From: Massilia arenae
Lineage (GTDB): Bacteria > Pseudomonadota > Gammaproteobacteria > Burkholderiales > Burkholderiaceae_D
Assembly: GCF_008014745.1 (NCBI RefSeq)
Contig: NZ_VPFD01000025.1
Coordinates: forward strand, 1-64,000
DNA length: 64,000 nt
Direction of reading: 5' to 3'
In this document: positions 8,065 to 16,552 of the stretch, one piece after another
How the letters are laid out: every line of letters starts with the position of its first letter
Position numbering within the stretch: the stretch's first letter is position 1
The notes under the pieces: generated by a model
Database searches by the model: none
What the model saw: the letters and a program-made list of their open reading frames with translations, nothing else
What the model was told of the DNA's origin: nothing
Position numbers and translations under genes: made by a program

Positions 8065-9945
8065 ATGCCCCTGCGCTTCGTCGTCATGCTGTGTCTGCTT
8101 CTGTGTCCATTGCTGGGCCTGCCTGCGTCTGCCAGCGCGCTCGAGGCCGACAGCGGCACCGACCGCTCGGTGGTGGTGGACCGCTACGTCCAGCATTTCG
8201 TGGTCGAAACGGGCGGCGGCTACACGCTCACGGTCGAGCAGGCCAAGACCATCGTCAACCGCGCGGCGCTGCACGAACACGCCCAGTTCTACATCGGCTA
8301 CAACCAGTCGCTCGACGAAGTCGTCTCCGTCGAAGCGCATACCGAGAAGGCCGACGGCCGGCGCCTGGCGGTGCAGCCGCACCAGATCCGCGACCAGCAA
8401 GAAGCCGCCTCGCTCGACGCCCCGATGTTCCAGGACACGCGGCTCAAGATCGTCGTCTTCCCCGACGTCGAAGCGGGCGACAAGGTCGCGGTGCGCTACG
8501 TCGTGCGGCGCCACACGCCGCTGTTTCCCGGCCACTTCGAAGACCTGACCTCGGCGCGCTTCCAGCGCCAGCGCGACTTCCGCCTGATCTACGACATGCC
8601 GGCCTCGATGCCCCTGCACGCCGACGCGGTCGGCTTCGAGGCGATTGCCACCATGAGCACGCCCGCCCCTGCGCCCGGCAAGCGCCGCTACGCCTGGCGC
8701 TACGTCGACGGCGACAATGCGCGGCTGGAGGCCGATTCCGTCAGCTATCTCGACTACGGCAAGCGGCTCGCGGTCTCGACCTTCGCCGACTATGCCGCAT
8801 TCGCGCGCGCCTACCAGGAGCGCGCCGCCGGCAAGGCGCTGCCCGACGACACGGTGGCGGCGCTGGCGGCCGGCATCACGGGCGCCATCCTCGACCGCCG
8901 CACGCGCGCAATCGCCCTCTCCGACTGGGTGCGCAAGAACGTGCGCTACGTCGGCGTCTACCTGGGCCCCGGCGGCGTGGTGCCGCATGCGGCGTCGAGC
9001 GTGCTGGCCAACCGCTATGGCGATTGCAAGGACCACGCGACCCTGCTCGAGGCGCTGCTGGCCAGTTCCGGCATCGACAGCACGGTGGCGCTGGTCAATA
9101 ACGGCGACGCCTATCGCCTGCCCGACGTGCCGACGCTCGGCGTGCTCAATCACGCGATCGTCTACATTCCTTCGCTGCAGCTGTATCTCGACCCGACCGC
9201 CGAATCGGTGGCGGGCGGCTTTTTGCCAGCGTCGCTGCTCGGCAAGCCGGCAGTGCTGGCGCGCTCGGGCGAATTCGCGATGATCCCCTTCTTCCAGCAG
9301 GCCCGCAGCCGCACGTTTACCCAGTTCGACATCCAGCCCGACGGCGGCAGCCGCTTCAAGGTCACGCGCACCAGCAGCGGCGCCCAGGCCGAGCCCTACC
9401 GGCGCGTGGTGCGCGCCACGCCGGCGGCCGAGCGCGACCGCTTCGTCGAACGCATGCTGCAAGGGCTGGGGCAACAGGGTGGCGGCGTGCTGGAGCCGGG
9501 GGATACCGAAGGCGTGGCCGACGATTACACCCTGTCGTTCCGCGGCGCCAGCAGCGGCTTCACGCAACTGCCGGGGCCCGCAGGGCTGGCCACCACGTAT
9601 AACTTCTGGGGAGGATTGGGCGACGCCGTGTTCGCGTTCACGCAGGAACCCGAGCGGCGCCAGGAGTTCGTGTGCCCGGCGATCGATGCCGAGGATGAAC
9701 TACGCTTCCACCTGCCGAGGCGAGCGCAGGTGCTGGCCCTGCCACGCGCCGTCAAGGTGGAAGATGCCAACTTCGCCTACCGTTCGCACTATCAGCGGCG
9801 CGGCGCGCTGGTGACGGTCAAGCGCCAGCTCAAGTTCAGGCACACGGCGGCCACCTGCTCGCCCGACGACTACCGGCGCATGCGGCCGGCGCTCGAGCGC
9901 ATGCTGCGCGACCTGCGCTCGCAGGTCGTGGTGCGGGGAGGATGA
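8065..9945 (+). CDS. Exported DUF3857 / transglutaminase-like domain protein
   Basis: A 626-residue protein with a clear Sec signal peptide (hydrophobic stretch about 5-25, cleavage near ASASA-LEA). A DUF3857 domain covers about 50-240. A transglutaminase-like core follows, with the Cys in YGDCKDHATLLEALL near 320, the His in GVLNHAIVYI and the Asp in LYLDPTAE, so the Cys-His-Asp triad looks complete. The C-terminal 200 residues form a beta-rich domain. The function is not established for this family; a periplasmic peptidase or crosslinking role is the usual guess. The ATG at 8065 has GGAG about 8 nt upstream. It converges on pth with a 24-nt gap and no visible terminator. Confidence 0.88.
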   Translation: MPLRFVVMLCLLLCPLLGLPASASALEADSGTDRSVVVDRYVQHFVVETGGGYTLTVEQAKTIVNRAALHEHAQFYIGYNQSLDEVVSVEAHTEKADGRRLAVQPHQIRDQQEAASLDAPMFQDTRLKIVVFPDVEAGDKVAVRYVVRRHTPLFPGHFEDLTSARFQRQRDFRLIYDMPASMPLHADAVGFEAIATMSTPAPAPGKRRYAWRYVDGDNARLEADSVSYLDYGKRLAVSTFADYAAFARAYQERAAGKALPDDTVAALAAGITGAILDRRTRAIALSDWVRKNVRYVGVYLGPGGVVPHAASSVLANRYGDCKDHATLLEALLASSGIDSTVALVNNGDAYRLPDVPTLGVLNHAIVYIPSLQLYLDPTAESVAGGFLPASLLGKPAVLARSGEFAMIPFFQQARSRTFTQFDIQPDGGSRFKVTRTSSGAQAEPYRRVVRATPAAERDRFVERMLQGLGQQGGGVLEPGDTEGVADDYTLSFRGASSGFTQLPGPAGLATTYNFWGGLGDAVFAFTQEPERRQEFVCPAIDAEDELRFHLPRRAQVLALPRAVKVEDANFAYRSHYQRRGALVTVKRQLKFRHTAATCSPDDYRRMRPALERMLRDLRSQVVVRGG

Positions 9946-9969
9946 GCCAAAGAATCGAAGAGCGCGGCC

Positions 9970-10554
9970 TCAGGCCGTATGCAACTGCATCGTCGCCACG
10001 TCGAGCTTGCCTTCGCAGGCGAGCGGAATGATGCGCAGGCTCTTGTCGATCGATTCCTCGATCAGGCTTTGTTCTTCCTTGCGCGGGCGGTGCAGCACGA
10101 AGTCGGCCACGCCCTGTTGCAGGCTCAGGCTGCGCGGATGGCCGATGCCCAGGCGCAGGCGCCAGTATTCTTGGGTGCCGAGGGCCGCGGTGATGTCTTT
10201 CAGGCCGTTATGGCCGCCGGAGGAACCGCCCTTCTTGAGCTTGGCGACGCCGGGCATCAGGTCGAGCTCGTCGTGCACGACGAGCACTTCGTCCGGATTG
10301 ATTTTATAGAAGCGCGCCAGCGCGCCGACCGACTGGCCCGAACGGTTCATGAAGGTCTGCGGCTCGAGCAGCCAGACATCGTTGCCCGAGATCGAGGTCT
10401 TGGCCACCAGGGCGTTGAAGCGCGATTCGCGCTGCAGGCGGCAACCCGGCAGGCTGTTGGCCAGGTTGTCGACCAGCCAGAAGCCGGCATTGTGGCGGGT
10501 TTGTTCGTATTCCGGGCCAGGGTTGCCGAGGCCGACGATCAGACGGATAGACAT
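9970..10554 (-). CDS. pth: Peptidyl-tRNA hydrolase
   Basis: A 194-residue enzyme, usual length, that recycles peptidyl-tRNA released prematurely from ribosomes. GLGNPGPEYEQTRHNAGF (8-25) holds the catalytic His21. FMNRSGQSV carries the substrate-binding Asn, and VHDELDL the conserved Asp. It lies downstream of rplY, but a terminator at 10604-10639 separates them, so pth probably has its own promoter in the 50 nt upstream. Confidence 0.98.
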   Translation of the reverse strand: MSIRLIVGLGNPGPEYEQTRHNAGFWLVDNLANSLPGCRLQRESRFNALVAKTSISGNDVWLLEPQTFMNRSGQSVGALARFYKINPDEVLVVHDELDLMPGVAKLKKGGSSGGHNGLKDITAALGTQEYWRLRLGIGHPRSLSLQQGVADFVLHRPRKEEQSLIEESIDKSLRIIPLACEGKLDVATMQLHTA

Positions 10555-10603
10555 GCGTGGGTCTTTTAGGAAAAACGCGATTATCGCTCAAACCTGCCGA
10601 GCA

Positions 10604-10639
10604 CAAAAAACAAAACCCGCCGGGCAAGCCGCGGCGGGT
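10604..10639 (-). terminator. Rho-independent terminator of rplY
   Basis: On the minus strand ACCCGCC...GGCGGGT (11-nt loop) is followed by TTTGTTTTTT. It starts about 40 nt past the rplY stop. Confidence 0.85.
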
Positions 10640-10678
10640 CTTTTCGATGCGCCACCGAAGCGGCGCGATCAGCCGATA

Positions 10679-11266
10679 TTACTCAGCAGCGGTTTCAGCA
10701 GTAGCTGCGCCGCGTGGGATCGAGGTGGTGACGATGGTCAGGTTCTGGCCATGGGTCAGCGCGGTCACGCCTTCTGGCAGGACCAGGTCGCCGGTGTGGA
10801 TCGATTGGCCGGATTCCAGCTTCGACAGATCGACTTCGATGAACTCTGGCAGTTGACCTGGCAGGCAGGACACTTCGATTTCGTTCAGCACGTGCGACAC
10901 GATGGCGCCGCTCAGCTTGACTGCTGGCGAGACTTCGGCGTTCACGAAGTGCAGGGTGACCTTGGTGTGGATCGGCTTCGAGGTGTCGACGCGCTGGAAG
11001 TCAGCGTGCAGGACCAGTTGCTTGAATGCGTGCATCTGGAAGTCACGCAGCAGCACTTGCTGGGTCTTGCCGTCGATTTCCAGGTCCAGCACGGAACCGT
11101 GGAATGCTTCTTTCTTGAGCGCGTGGTACAACGCGTTGCCGTCCAGGGCGATCAGTGCCGGGGCTTCGGTGCCACCGTAGATGATGCCTGGGGTCTGGCC
11201 AGCGTTGCGCAGGCGGCGGCTCGCTCCGGTGCCCTGTTGAGTGCGGTTGAATGCGACTACTTTCAT
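10679..11266 (-). CDS. rplY: 50S ribosomal protein L25 (general stress protein Ctc type)
   Basis: A 195-residue long-form L25: an N-terminal 5S-rRNA-binding domain (about 1-95, containing RRLRNAGQTPGIIYGG) and a C-terminal TL5/CTC beta domain with an Ala/Glu-rich tail. The ATG at 11266 follows GGAG by about 6 nt. It lies downstream of prs, with a 323-nt spacer that holds a REP-like element, a GC-rich inverted repeat and a leader hairpin. Confidence 0.96.
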   Translation of the reverse strand: MKVVAFNRTQQGTGASRRLRNAGQTPGIIYGGTEAPALIALDGNALYHALKKEAFHGSVLDLEIDGKTQQVLLRDFQMHAFKQLVLHADFQRVDTSKPIHTKVTLHFVNAEVSPAVKLSGAIVSHVLNEIEVSCLPGQLPEFIEVDLSKLESGQSIHTGDLVLPEGVTALTHGQNLTIVTTSIPRGAATAETAAE

Positions 11267-11298
11267 TTGAAACTCCAAAAAATAAATCGGGCCCGAAT

Positions 11299-11320
11299 GT
11301 CGGGAAAAAAGTTTCCCGAC
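11299..11320 (-). promoter_or_regulatory. Leader hairpin just upstream of rplY
   Basis: GTCGGGAAA (11299-11307) pairs with TTTCCCGAC (11312-11320), a 9-bp stem with a 4-nt loop, 32 nt before the rplY start. It could be a terminator/attenuator remnant or a ribosomal-protein leader. No long U-tract follows. Confidence 0.45.
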
Positions 11321-11418
11321 CCGGTTGCCCAAGTGGCGACCATCCCCGCGACCAGGGACGGTCAAGAAAGAGCGCCAATGCTGCGCGCTCAAGAAATCGA
11401 TACTTCGGCACTACCACA

Positions 11419-11508
11419 ACGTCGTTCCCGCGAAGGCGGGAACCCAAGTACTGCAAGCGATGTCGAGACGCTCGCTAAATTAGGTTCCCGCCTCCGCGGG
11501 AACGACGT
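11419..11508. repeat. REP/BIME-like palindrome, copy 2
   Basis: It begins ACGTCGTTCCCGCG and ends CGCGGGAACGACGT, with a roughly 30-nt variable centre. Each arm is itself a small hairpin (GTTCCCGC/GCGGGAAC). It lies in the prs-rplY spacer. Confidence 0.85.
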
Positions 11509-11537
11509 GCTTGGTGTAACTTATTCTGATACGTCAA

Positions 11538-11567
11538 CGGCGCGCCGGCTGTTAGCCAGGCGCGCCG
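11538..11567. repeat. GC-rich inverted repeat after prs
   Basis: CGGCGCGCCGGCT and AGCCaGGCGCGCCG can pair over 13 bp with one bulged A and a 3-nt loop, 23 nt downstream of the prs stop. No U-tract follows on the minus strand, so I do not call it an intrinsic terminator; it may stabilise the prs 3' end. Confidence 0.6.
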
Positions 11568-11589
11568 CGAATTTCAGCGACTAAAAAAC

Positions 11590-12540
11590 TTAGTCGACGA
11601 ACAGCGAAATCACCGAGTCACCCTTGACGATCCGCTTGAAGGTCTCGGCCAGCAGCGGTGCGCAGGTCAGCTGGCGGATCTTGCCGCAAGCGGCGCCGGC
11701 TGGGCTCAGCGGGATGGTGTCGGTGACGACCAGTTCGTCCAGCGGCGAGTTCGCGATGCGATCGATCGCCGGGCCGGACAGGACCGGGTGCGTGCAATAG
11801 GCAACGACTTTCTTGGCGCCGCGCTCCTTGAGCACTTCGGCGGCCTTGCACAGGGTGCCTGCGGTGTCGACCATGTCATCCATGATCACGCAGTTGCGGC
11901 CTTCGACTTCACCGATGATGTTCATCACTTCCGACACGTTCGCCTTCGGGCGACGCTTGTCGATGATCGCCAGGTCGCAACCCAGGCGCTTGGCCAGGGC
12001 GCGTGCGCGCACCACGCCGCCGACGTCAGGCGACACGACCAGCAGGTCGTCGTAGTTGCGCTTCTGCAGGTCGCCCAGCAGGATTGGCGATGCGTAGATA
12101 TTGTCGACCGGGATGTCGAAGAAACCTTGAATCTGGTCGGCGTGCAGGTCCATGATCAGGACGCGCTCGACGCCGGCTTCTTCCAGCATGTTCGCGACGA
12201 CCTTGGCCGAGATCGCGACACGCGCCGAACGCGGGCGGCGGTCTTGACGGGCATAGCCGAAGTAAGGAATGGCGGCGGTGATACGGCCAGCCGAAGCGCG
12301 CTTGAGGGCGTCGACCATCAGCATGATTTCCATCAGGCTGTCGTTGGTCGGGGCGCAAGTCGATTGCAGGACGAAGACGTCCTTCCCACGCACGTTCTCG
12401 TTGATCTCGACCATGACTTCGCCGTCGGAGAACTTGGAGACGACTGCTTTACCGAGAGGAATGCCGAGGCTTTTTGCGACCCCCTCTGCTAGTGCCGGAT
12501 TGGCATTGCCGGTAAAAACCATCAGGTTTTCGTAAGCCAT
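11590..12540 (-). CDS. prs: Ribose-phosphate pyrophosphokinase (PRPP synthetase)
   Basis: A 316-residue class I PRPP synthetase that makes PRPP from ribose 5-phosphate and ATP, feeding purine, pyrimidine, NAD, His and Trp synthesis. FGYARQDRR is the ATP/catalytic flexible-loop region, VSPDVGGVVRA the ribose-phosphate loop and VIMDDMVDTAGTL the PRPP-binding motif. The ATG at 12540 gives the standard N-terminus MAYENLMVFTG. It is immediately downstream of tRNA-Gln on the same strand, a common betaproteobacterial arrangement, and probably shares its promoter. Confidence 0.98.
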   Translation of the reverse strand: MAYENLMVFTGNANPALAEGVAKSLGIPLGKAVVSKFSDGEVMVEINENVRGKDVFVLQSTCAPTNDSLMEIMLMVDALKRASAGRITAAIPYFGYARQDRRPRSARVAISAKVVANMLEEAGVERVLIMDLHADQIQGFFDIPVDNIYASPILLGDLQKRNYDDLLVVSPDVGGVVRARALAKRLGCDLAIIDKRRPKANVSEVMNIIGEVEGRNCVIMDDMVDTAGTLCKAAEVLKERGAKKVVAYCTHPVLSGPAIDRIANSPLDELVVTDTIPLSPAGAACGKIRQLTCAPLLAETFKRIVKGDSVISLFVD

Positions 12541-12685
12541 GGGAGTCCTAAAGGGTAAAAAGCGTTTGAACGGTAGAAAAACAATCAGCCGGATTAACCG
12601 GCTGATTAGCATGCTGACGCGGCGCTCGGCACCGTATCGCGATTTTCCTGCTGGACGCTAAGGCATCGACAGAACAAGAAAACTT

Positions 12686-12762
12686 TGGCAGGGGAACAAG
12701 GATTCGAACCTTGGTATGCCGGAATCAAAATCCGGTGCCTTAACCAGCTTGGCGATTCCCCT
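12686..12762 (-). tRNA. tRNA-Gln (anticodon TTG)
   Basis: The reverse strand folds into a cloverleaf. The acceptor AGGGGAA pairs with TTCCCCT. The anticodon stem CCGGA/TCCGG encloses loop TTTTGAT with anticodon TTG. The T arm reads CAAGGTTCGAATCCTTG, and a discriminator G plus CCA are encoded at the 3' end. It lies between ispE and prs. Confidence 0.95.
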
Positions 12763-12826
12763 ACACGATCTTTACTGCTTGCCGCTAGCATTTTAACTTG
12801 CTGCTCAACGCTGCGACAGGCAGTAT

Positions 12827-12854
12827 TTTATACTACAACTCCCTGATTTTGCAA
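12827..12854 (-). promoter_or_regulatory. Candidate sigma-70 promoter for tRNA-Gln/prs
   Basis: On the minus strand TTGCAA (12849-12854) and TATAAA (12827-12832) are separated by 16 nt, overlapping the last codons of ispE. Transcription would start about 55-60 nt before the tRNA. Assigned by consensus only. Confidence 0.5.
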
Positions 12855-13727
12855 GAGCGATTTCATCAGCGGGTGTGTCTTCAGCGACTTCGCCTTCCAT
12901 GCCGTCCACTTGCCCGGCACTTGCGCCAACACCTGGTCGGCAGCGTCTTCGCTGGAGAACGCGCAAAACACGCACGCCCCTGAGCCAGTCATCCTGGCAT
13001 CGCCATGGCTGCTCAACCATTCAACCGCCTCTGCTACCGGCGGGAATAGGCGCATCGCCACGTCCTGCAAATCATTTTTCCCAAAACCAACCGTACTGCA
13101 TGAATCGGTGTGGCTGGAAAAGTCCGCTATTTTGACGGGCTTTGAATCTCTTGTCAAATCCGGCGCAGAAAAAATTGCGGGCGTCGGCACCGCGACACCC
13201 GGCTCGATCACCACATACCAGCAATCCGGCCCCGGCACTGCCTGCAAGGCCTCCCCCACGCCTTCCGCGAACGCGGTTTCGCCGAACAGGAAGAACGGGA
13301 TGTCGGCGCCCAGCGGCAAGCCCAGCGCCATCAATTCTTCGCGGCTCAAGCCGGCTTGCCACAGCGCGTTGGCTGCCATCAAGGCGGTGGCCGCATCCGA
13401 CGACCCGCCGCCCAGCCCGCCACCCATGGGCAAGACCTTGTCCACCCTGACGGAGATGCCTGGCGGCAGCCGGCCGTGGCGGCGCGCAAACTCGGCCTGC
13501 AGCAGGCGCAGCGCGCGCACGACCAGGTCTTGCTCTTCGGGCACGCCCGGCACGTCGTTGGTGCGGCGAATCTGGTCGTCGTCGCGCAAGTCGAAATGCA
13601 GGCGGTCGGCACGGTCGATCAGCTGGAATACGCTTTGCAGCAGGTGGTAGCCATCGGCGCGGCGGCCGGTGACGTGCAGGAACAGGTTGAGCTTGGCCGG
13701 CGCCGGGCAATCGTGCAGCGAACGCAT
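12828..13727 (-). CDS. ispE: 4-diphosphocytidyl-2-C-methyl-D-erythritol kinase
   Basis: A 299-residue GHMP kinase that phosphorylates CDP-ME in the MEP isoprenoid pathway. The N-terminal substrate motif is PAPAKLNLFLHVTGRRADGY. The GHMP ATP-binding loop is PMGGGLGGGSSDAA near residue 94. The C-terminal MTGSGACVF is GHMP motif 3. The ATG at 13727 is 3 nt after the lolB stop, indicating an operon lolB-ispE. Confidence 0.97.
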   Translation of the reverse strand: MRSLHDCPAPAKLNLFLHVTGRRADGYHLLQSVFQLIDRADRLHFDLRDDDQIRRTNDVPGVPEEQDLVVRALRLLQAEFARRHGRLPPGISVRVDKVLPMGGGLGGGSSDAATALMAANALWQAGLSREELMALGLPLGADIPFFLFGETAFAEGVGEALQAVPGPDCWYVVIEPGVAVPTPAIFSAPDLTRDSKPVKIADFSSHTDSCSTVGFGKNDLQDVAMRLFPPVAEAVEWLSSHGDARMTGSGACVFCAFSSEDAADQVLAQVPGKWTAWKAKSLKTHPLMKSLLQNQGVVV

Positions 13728-13730
13728 GGA

Positions 13731-14324
13731 TCAGGCTGCCGGCAGGATGACGATGCGGATCGCCAGGTCCGTGATGTCGCCCGAGGCGGCGCGCTCGGCC
13801 TGGATCAGGCGCGGCGTCGGCTGGGCCGCCGCCGAATCTTGCCACTCGACGAAGCGCAACCGCCAGCCATCCTTGGTCGTCACGCTGTTATTGGCCGGCG
13901 AGGCGCGGAAGCGCTGCCCCTGCGCATCCAACGCATAGCCCTGCAGCCAGTCGCGCAGGCCGGACACCGGCAGCGGCCAGCCCAGGGTCTCCTGGGTCAG
14001 GCTGTCGATGTCGCCCGCCGTACGCTCCTGGCCGCCCTGGACCAGGGTCGCAGTCGTCGGCGTGACATTGATCGTGGCCACGGTCTGGCCCAGCGGGGAA
14101 ATCAGGGCGACGTCGATCGCCGCGGGACGCTGTTCCCAGTTGAAATTGCCGGTGATCGACTCCTGCCTGCCATCCTTCTGATAATTGACCGACAGCTTGC
14201 CCGACAGGTCGATCGTGTCGCGGTAATCGCCGACCGTGGCGGTGGACAGGTTGGCGGTGCTGGTGGCGCAGCCGGCCAGGATGGCGGCGCAGGCGAGCAG
14301 GGTGAGACGTCGGGTCAGCGGCAT
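13731..14324 (-). CDS. lolB: Outer-membrane lipoprotein LolB
   Basis: A 197-residue lipoprotein: lipobox LAGC at about 16-19 followed by ATSTANLS, then the LolB fold with DLSGKLSVNYQKDG and GWPLPVSGLRDWLQG. It accepts lipoproteins from LolA and inserts them into the inner leaflet of the outer membrane. Position +2 after the Cys is Ala, not Asp, consistent with outer-membrane sorting. It is tightly coupled to ispE downstream. A REP-like element lies upstream. Confidence 0.95.
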   Translation of the reverse strand: MPLTRRLTLLACAAILAGCATSTANLSTATVGDYRDTIDLSGKLSVNYQKDGRQESITGNFNWEQRPAAIDVALISPLGQTVATINVTPTTATLVQGGQERTAGDIDSLTQETLGWPLPVSGLRDWLQGYALDAQGQRFRASPANNSVTTKDGWRLRFVEWQDSAAAQPTPRLIQAERAASGDITDLAIRIVILPAA

Positions 14325-14400
14325 AGAAAAATGTCTGGAGTGCAGTTAAGAAAAAACATGAACGTAGCCAACAGCCTGATTGCTGTCAGCGAGCGCGGAA

Positions 14401-14506
14401 ACGTCGTCCCCGCGAAGGCGGGGACCCAAGTTTTTCGCTCTGCCGCTTCGACTGAACGCAGTGGCAGTGCATGCAACTTGGGTCCCCGCCTGCGCGGGGA
14501 CGACGT
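14401..14506. repeat. REP/BIME-like palindrome, copy 3
   Basis: ACGTCGTCCCCGCGAAGG opens it and CGCGGGGACGACGT closes it, with a roughly 45-nt variable centre. Each arm makes its own hairpin GTCCCCGC/GCGGGGAC. It sits between the TPR gene and lolB. Confidence 0.88.
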
Positions 14507-14554
14507 GGCTGCAGCTTAACTTAACGATGCTGCCCCCCGCAAAAAAGGATTATT

Positions 14555-16396
14555 TCACAAGGCAGGCCGCAACCGCGCCAGCGTGGTGCGCAGCGTGTCG
14601 TTCTGCGGATCCTTGGCGCCCGCCTCGCGCCACAGCTTCTCGGCCGCCGACTTATCGCCCTTCTGCCACAGCACTTCGCCCAGGTGGACGGCGATCTCGG
14701 GGTCCTTGCGCAAACCGTAGGCGCGGCGCAGGAATTTCTCGGCCTCAACCAGATTGCCCATCCGATAATGAACCCAGCCCATGCTGTCCATGATGAAGGG
14801 ATCGTCCGGCGCCATGTCGAGCGCCTTGGCGATCAGGCCATAGGCTTCCTGCAGGCGCACATTGCGCTCCGCCAGCGAATAGCCGAGGGCGTTATAGGCA
14901 TGGTGATTGTCCGGCGCCTGCGCCATCACTTCACGCAATTGCGCTTCCATCACGTCGACCTTGCCCAGTTTTTCGGCCAGCAGCGCGAAGTCGTACAGCA
15001 GGTCGGGATTCTTCGGGAAGCGCTTGGTGGCCGCTTCCATCACCGCATAGGCTTCCTGCAACTGGTTGGCTTCGCGCAGCAGTTGCGCCTCGGCCGCCAT
15101 CAGCTGGGCCTGGCGCGCCGGATCGTCGGTCTTGATCTCGGCCAGCAGGCGCCGCGCGCTGTTCACGTCGCCGCCCTTGCCGACCAGGTGGACGCGGCGC
15201 AGCTGGGTATTGAAACGGGTCTGCGGGTCCGTGCCTTCAGGCACCTTGTCCAGCCATTGCAGGGCGCCGACCAGGTCGTTGCGCTCTTCCGCCAGTTGCG
15301 ACAGGATCAATAGCGCGCGCGAAGGATCGCGTTCGTCGTCCGGATTGCGTCCCAGGACTTCCACGAAGCGCGTGAAATATTGTTCGGCGCCGAGGGCATC
15401 GTTCATCTGCGTGGCAAGGATGCCCAGCGCATACAGATGGGCGACATTGTCGGGCTGGGCCTTGACCAGCAGCTCGAACTCGCGCCGCGCAGCCGGATAA
15501 TCCTTGCGGTTGACCAGCACCCGCGCATAGGCAGCGCGCACGTCGCTCGCCTTCGGATAGCTCTTGAGGAATTTCTGCATCAAGGCCACCACTTGCGCCT
15601 CGTCCTCGGTCACCTGCGCCAGCATCAAGAGGGCGATCTCGGCGTCGGGCTTGATCGCCAGCGCCGCCTGGGCTTCGCTGCGGGCCAGCGCCTTGTCGTC
15701 ACGCACCAGCGCGATCTGGGCGCGCACGACGCGCGCTTCCATCGTATTTTCGTAGGGCGCGATCAGTCGCTCGAGCATGGCGATCGCCGCTTCCTTGTCC
15801 TTCGCGCGGCCCAGCAATTGCTGGACCTGGAACAGCAGCACGCCGCGCCGGGCCGGGGTCGCCTCGCGCAGGCGCTGTTCGAAGATCGGTTCGAGTTCAG
15901 AGATCTTGTCGGACGTGACGGCCATGCCGACGAAATACTGGGTCGCTTCGTCGGAATCCGGGTCGAGCCGGTACCACAGGCGCACCGCGGCCAGGGTGTC
16001 GTCGGCCTGCTTGGCGGCCACTGCCATCTCGGCCGCGCGGCGCGCCAGGCGCGGATCGTGGGTGCGCTGGGCCAGGTTGTAGACGGTCAGATAAGGCCCC
16101 TGCCAGTCGCCATTGCGAAACGCGAATTCCGCCTTCATCAGCTGCTCGAGCATGACGGGCGTGAGCTCGACCTTGGGCAGGCGCGCTTCTTCCTCGGCCT
16201 TTTGCTTGGCCGCCAGCTCTTCTTCGTCCAGCTCGGGCTCGGCCTCTTTCTGCGCGGATTGTTGCGCGGATTGCTGCTGGCCGAACTTGGCGTCCTCGCC
16301 GGCGGCGAGCGACTGCTGTTGCGGGGAGGCAGCACATCCTGAGAGCAGGCCTGCAAGCAGCCCGGAGACGGTTACAATGGCGAAAGCGTTTTTCAA
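14555..16396 (-). CDS. TPR-repeat outer-membrane-type lipoprotein
   Basis: About 613 residues, assuming the TTG at 16396 (KNAFAIVTVSGLL) as start. A short signal peptide ends in lipobox LLSGC. A Gln/Glu-rich low-complexity stretch (about 25-65) precedes many tetratricopeptide-like helical repeats to the C-terminus, for example AYNALGYSLAERN and YRMGNLVEAEKFLRRA. No ATG lies near the signal sequence. A GTG about 16 codons upstream is the alternative start. TPR lipoproteins act as scaffolds; this gene is usually found beside lolB/ispE in Burkholderiales, but its exact role is not established. Confidence 0.85.
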   Translation of the reverse strand: MKNAFAIVTVSGLLAGLLSGCAASPQQQSLAAGEDAKFGQQQSAQQSAQKEAEPELDEEELAAKQKAEEEARLPKVELTPVMLEQLMKAEFAFRNGDWQGPYLTVYNLAQRTHDPRLARRAAEMAVAAKQADDTLAAVRLWYRLDPDSDEATQYFVGMAVTSDKISELEPIFEQRLREATPARRGVLLFQVQQLLGRAKDKEAAIAMLERLIAPYENTMEARVVRAQIALVRDDKALARSEAQAALAIKPDAEIALLMLAQVTEDEAQVVALMQKFLKSYPKASDVRAAYARVLVNRKDYPAARREFELLVKAQPDNVAHLYALGILATQMNDALGAEQYFTRFVEVLGRNPDDERDPSRALLILSQLAEERNDLVGALQWLDKVPEGTDPQTRFNTQLRRVHLVGKGGDVNSARRLLAEIKTDDPARQAQLMAAEAQLLREANQLQEAYAVMEAATKRFPKNPDLLYDFALLAEKLGKVDVMEAQLREVMAQAPDNHHAYNALGYSLAERNVRLQEAYGLIAKALDMAPDDPFIMDSMGWVHYRMGNLVEAEKFLRRAYGLRKDPEIAVHLGEVLWQKGDKSAAEKLWREAGAKDPQNDTLRTTLARLRPAL

Positions 16397-16552
16397 AGCA
16401 AGTCCAAGATCCGAGTTGATATTTTGATTTGATTCTACGCTCACGCGCAGGCGCCTGCCGCGCATGAGCTGCGTAAGGATCCCTGGCGCCAGCCCGGCCC
16501 GCAGGCTGCCCAGCCGCGACGGCAACCCGACTTTACACGATTCGTCTCCCCC

